Program-made: the position numbers and the translations under genes
IMG/VR virus record: IMGVR_UViG_3300021373_001435
Coordinates: 1-21,751 of that record
Strand: one strand, 5' to 3'
DNA: 21,751 nucleotides
Origin: a virus
Part shown: in pieces, positions 21,422-21,751 of the stretch
Layout of the letters: each line of letters opens with the position of its first letter
Numbering within the stretch: the first letter of the stretch is position 1
The notes under the pieces: generated by a model
Seen by the model: the letters and a program-made list of their open reading frames with translations, nothing else
Told to the model about the DNA's origin: nothing
Database searches by the model: none

Positions 21422-21751
21422 ATGTCAGAAGAAGTAAAACAAGAAGGTGAGTTTAAAGTTAAAAAACCTTCCAAACCTAAAAACTTAGGTAAAACAGAAG
21501 ATGTAACTAAAATAGAAATACCAAGCGGTCAAAGCGAAGTAGATCAAGAAGTTACAAAAGTAGAAATTAAAACTGAAGAAGATGCCGTTCAAGAGCCAAG
21601 CGCAGATGCAAGCGATGATACTATCGGACAACCCGAAGACAGTGGCGACAGCGAAGAAGTGGTTGAAGAAGTACGGTCCACCGACTCAAATGAAGAGTCC
21701 CCTATCTCTGTTATTGAAGAGGTATCAGAAGAAGAAGTAAAACCTACTGAA
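21422..21751 (+). CDS. Acidic scaffold-like head protein, cut by the right edge
   Basis: From ATG at 21422 the frame stays open to the window end, giving 110 residues without a stop. The protein is very acidic and low in complexity, starting MSEEVKQEGEFKVKKPSKPK, with repeated Glu/Asp/Val/Ser stretches (EEVVEEVRS, VIEEVSEEEVKP). A disordered acidic N-terminus directly after the portal gene is typical of phage scaffolding or prohead core proteins, which act inside the prohead before the capsid protein gene. That role is inference from position and composition. The A/T leader TTAATTATATTAT precedes the ATG without a Shine-Dalgarno sequence. Confidence 0.7.
   Translation, partial: MSEEVKQEGEFKVKKPSKPKNLGKTEDVTKIEIPSGQSEVDQEVTKVEIKTEEDAVQEPSADASDDTIGQPEDSGDSEEVVEEVRSTDSNEESPISVIEEVSEEEVKPTE

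Noticed and set aside
1-21751. CRISPR array, insertion sequence or integrase
   Set aside because: No regularly spaced repeats, transposase-like proteins or terminal inverted repeats were seen.

Overview
This window looks like part of the late (structural and DNA-packaging) region of a tailed bacteriophage, most likely one infecting a marine member of the Bacteroidota. The phage assignment is firm: there is a large terminase, a portal, a scaffold-like protein, a holin and a set of modular tail-fibre proteins. The host assignment is inference. It rests on AT-rich DNA, start codons preceded by A/T-rich leaders with essentially no Shine-Dalgarno sequence (typical of Bacteroidota), and a tail protein carrying a Fibrobacter-paralogous (FISUMP-type) domain. 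A marine host is suggested by the tail-fibre modules and small conserved proteins that recur in marine phages. The large portal (806 aa) and terminase (741 aa) would suit a podovirus-like phage, but no tail-tube, sheath or major capsid gene is visible to prove the morphotype.

Layout. At 1-490 two small leftward genes are each preceded by the same promoter-like element. A 354-bp divergent intergenic region (491-844) holds an imperfect dyad and a small hairpin. From 845 to the right edge every gene is on the plus strand and tightly packed, with frequent stop-start overlaps. Bases 845-8561 encode five tail-fibre or adhesin-like proteins plus a short conserved tail-associated protein. Bases 8562-9052 hold one small conserved gene flanked by two structured leaders. 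Bases 9053-10856 encode a phage chaperonin (GroEL) and co-chaperonin (GroES) in the reverse of the usual gene order. Bases 10853-15692 carry a string of small or unrecognised virion-type genes, including an HExxH protein, a histidine-rich repeat protein, a protein with a calcium-loop-like motif and a holin. Bases 15692-21390 run through a tandem GroES-fold-like protein, a putative small terminase, the large terminase and the portal. The window ends inside an acidic, scaffold-like gene.

How it fits together. The portal, terminase and scaffold build and fill the head, and the fibre block supplies host recognition. The chaperonin pair probably folds a large capsid or tail protein. The most unusual points are the groEL-groES order with a structured leader, a GroES whose roof region looks shortened as in T4 Gp31, and a second gene that looks like two fused GroES-like barrels just upstream of the terminase.
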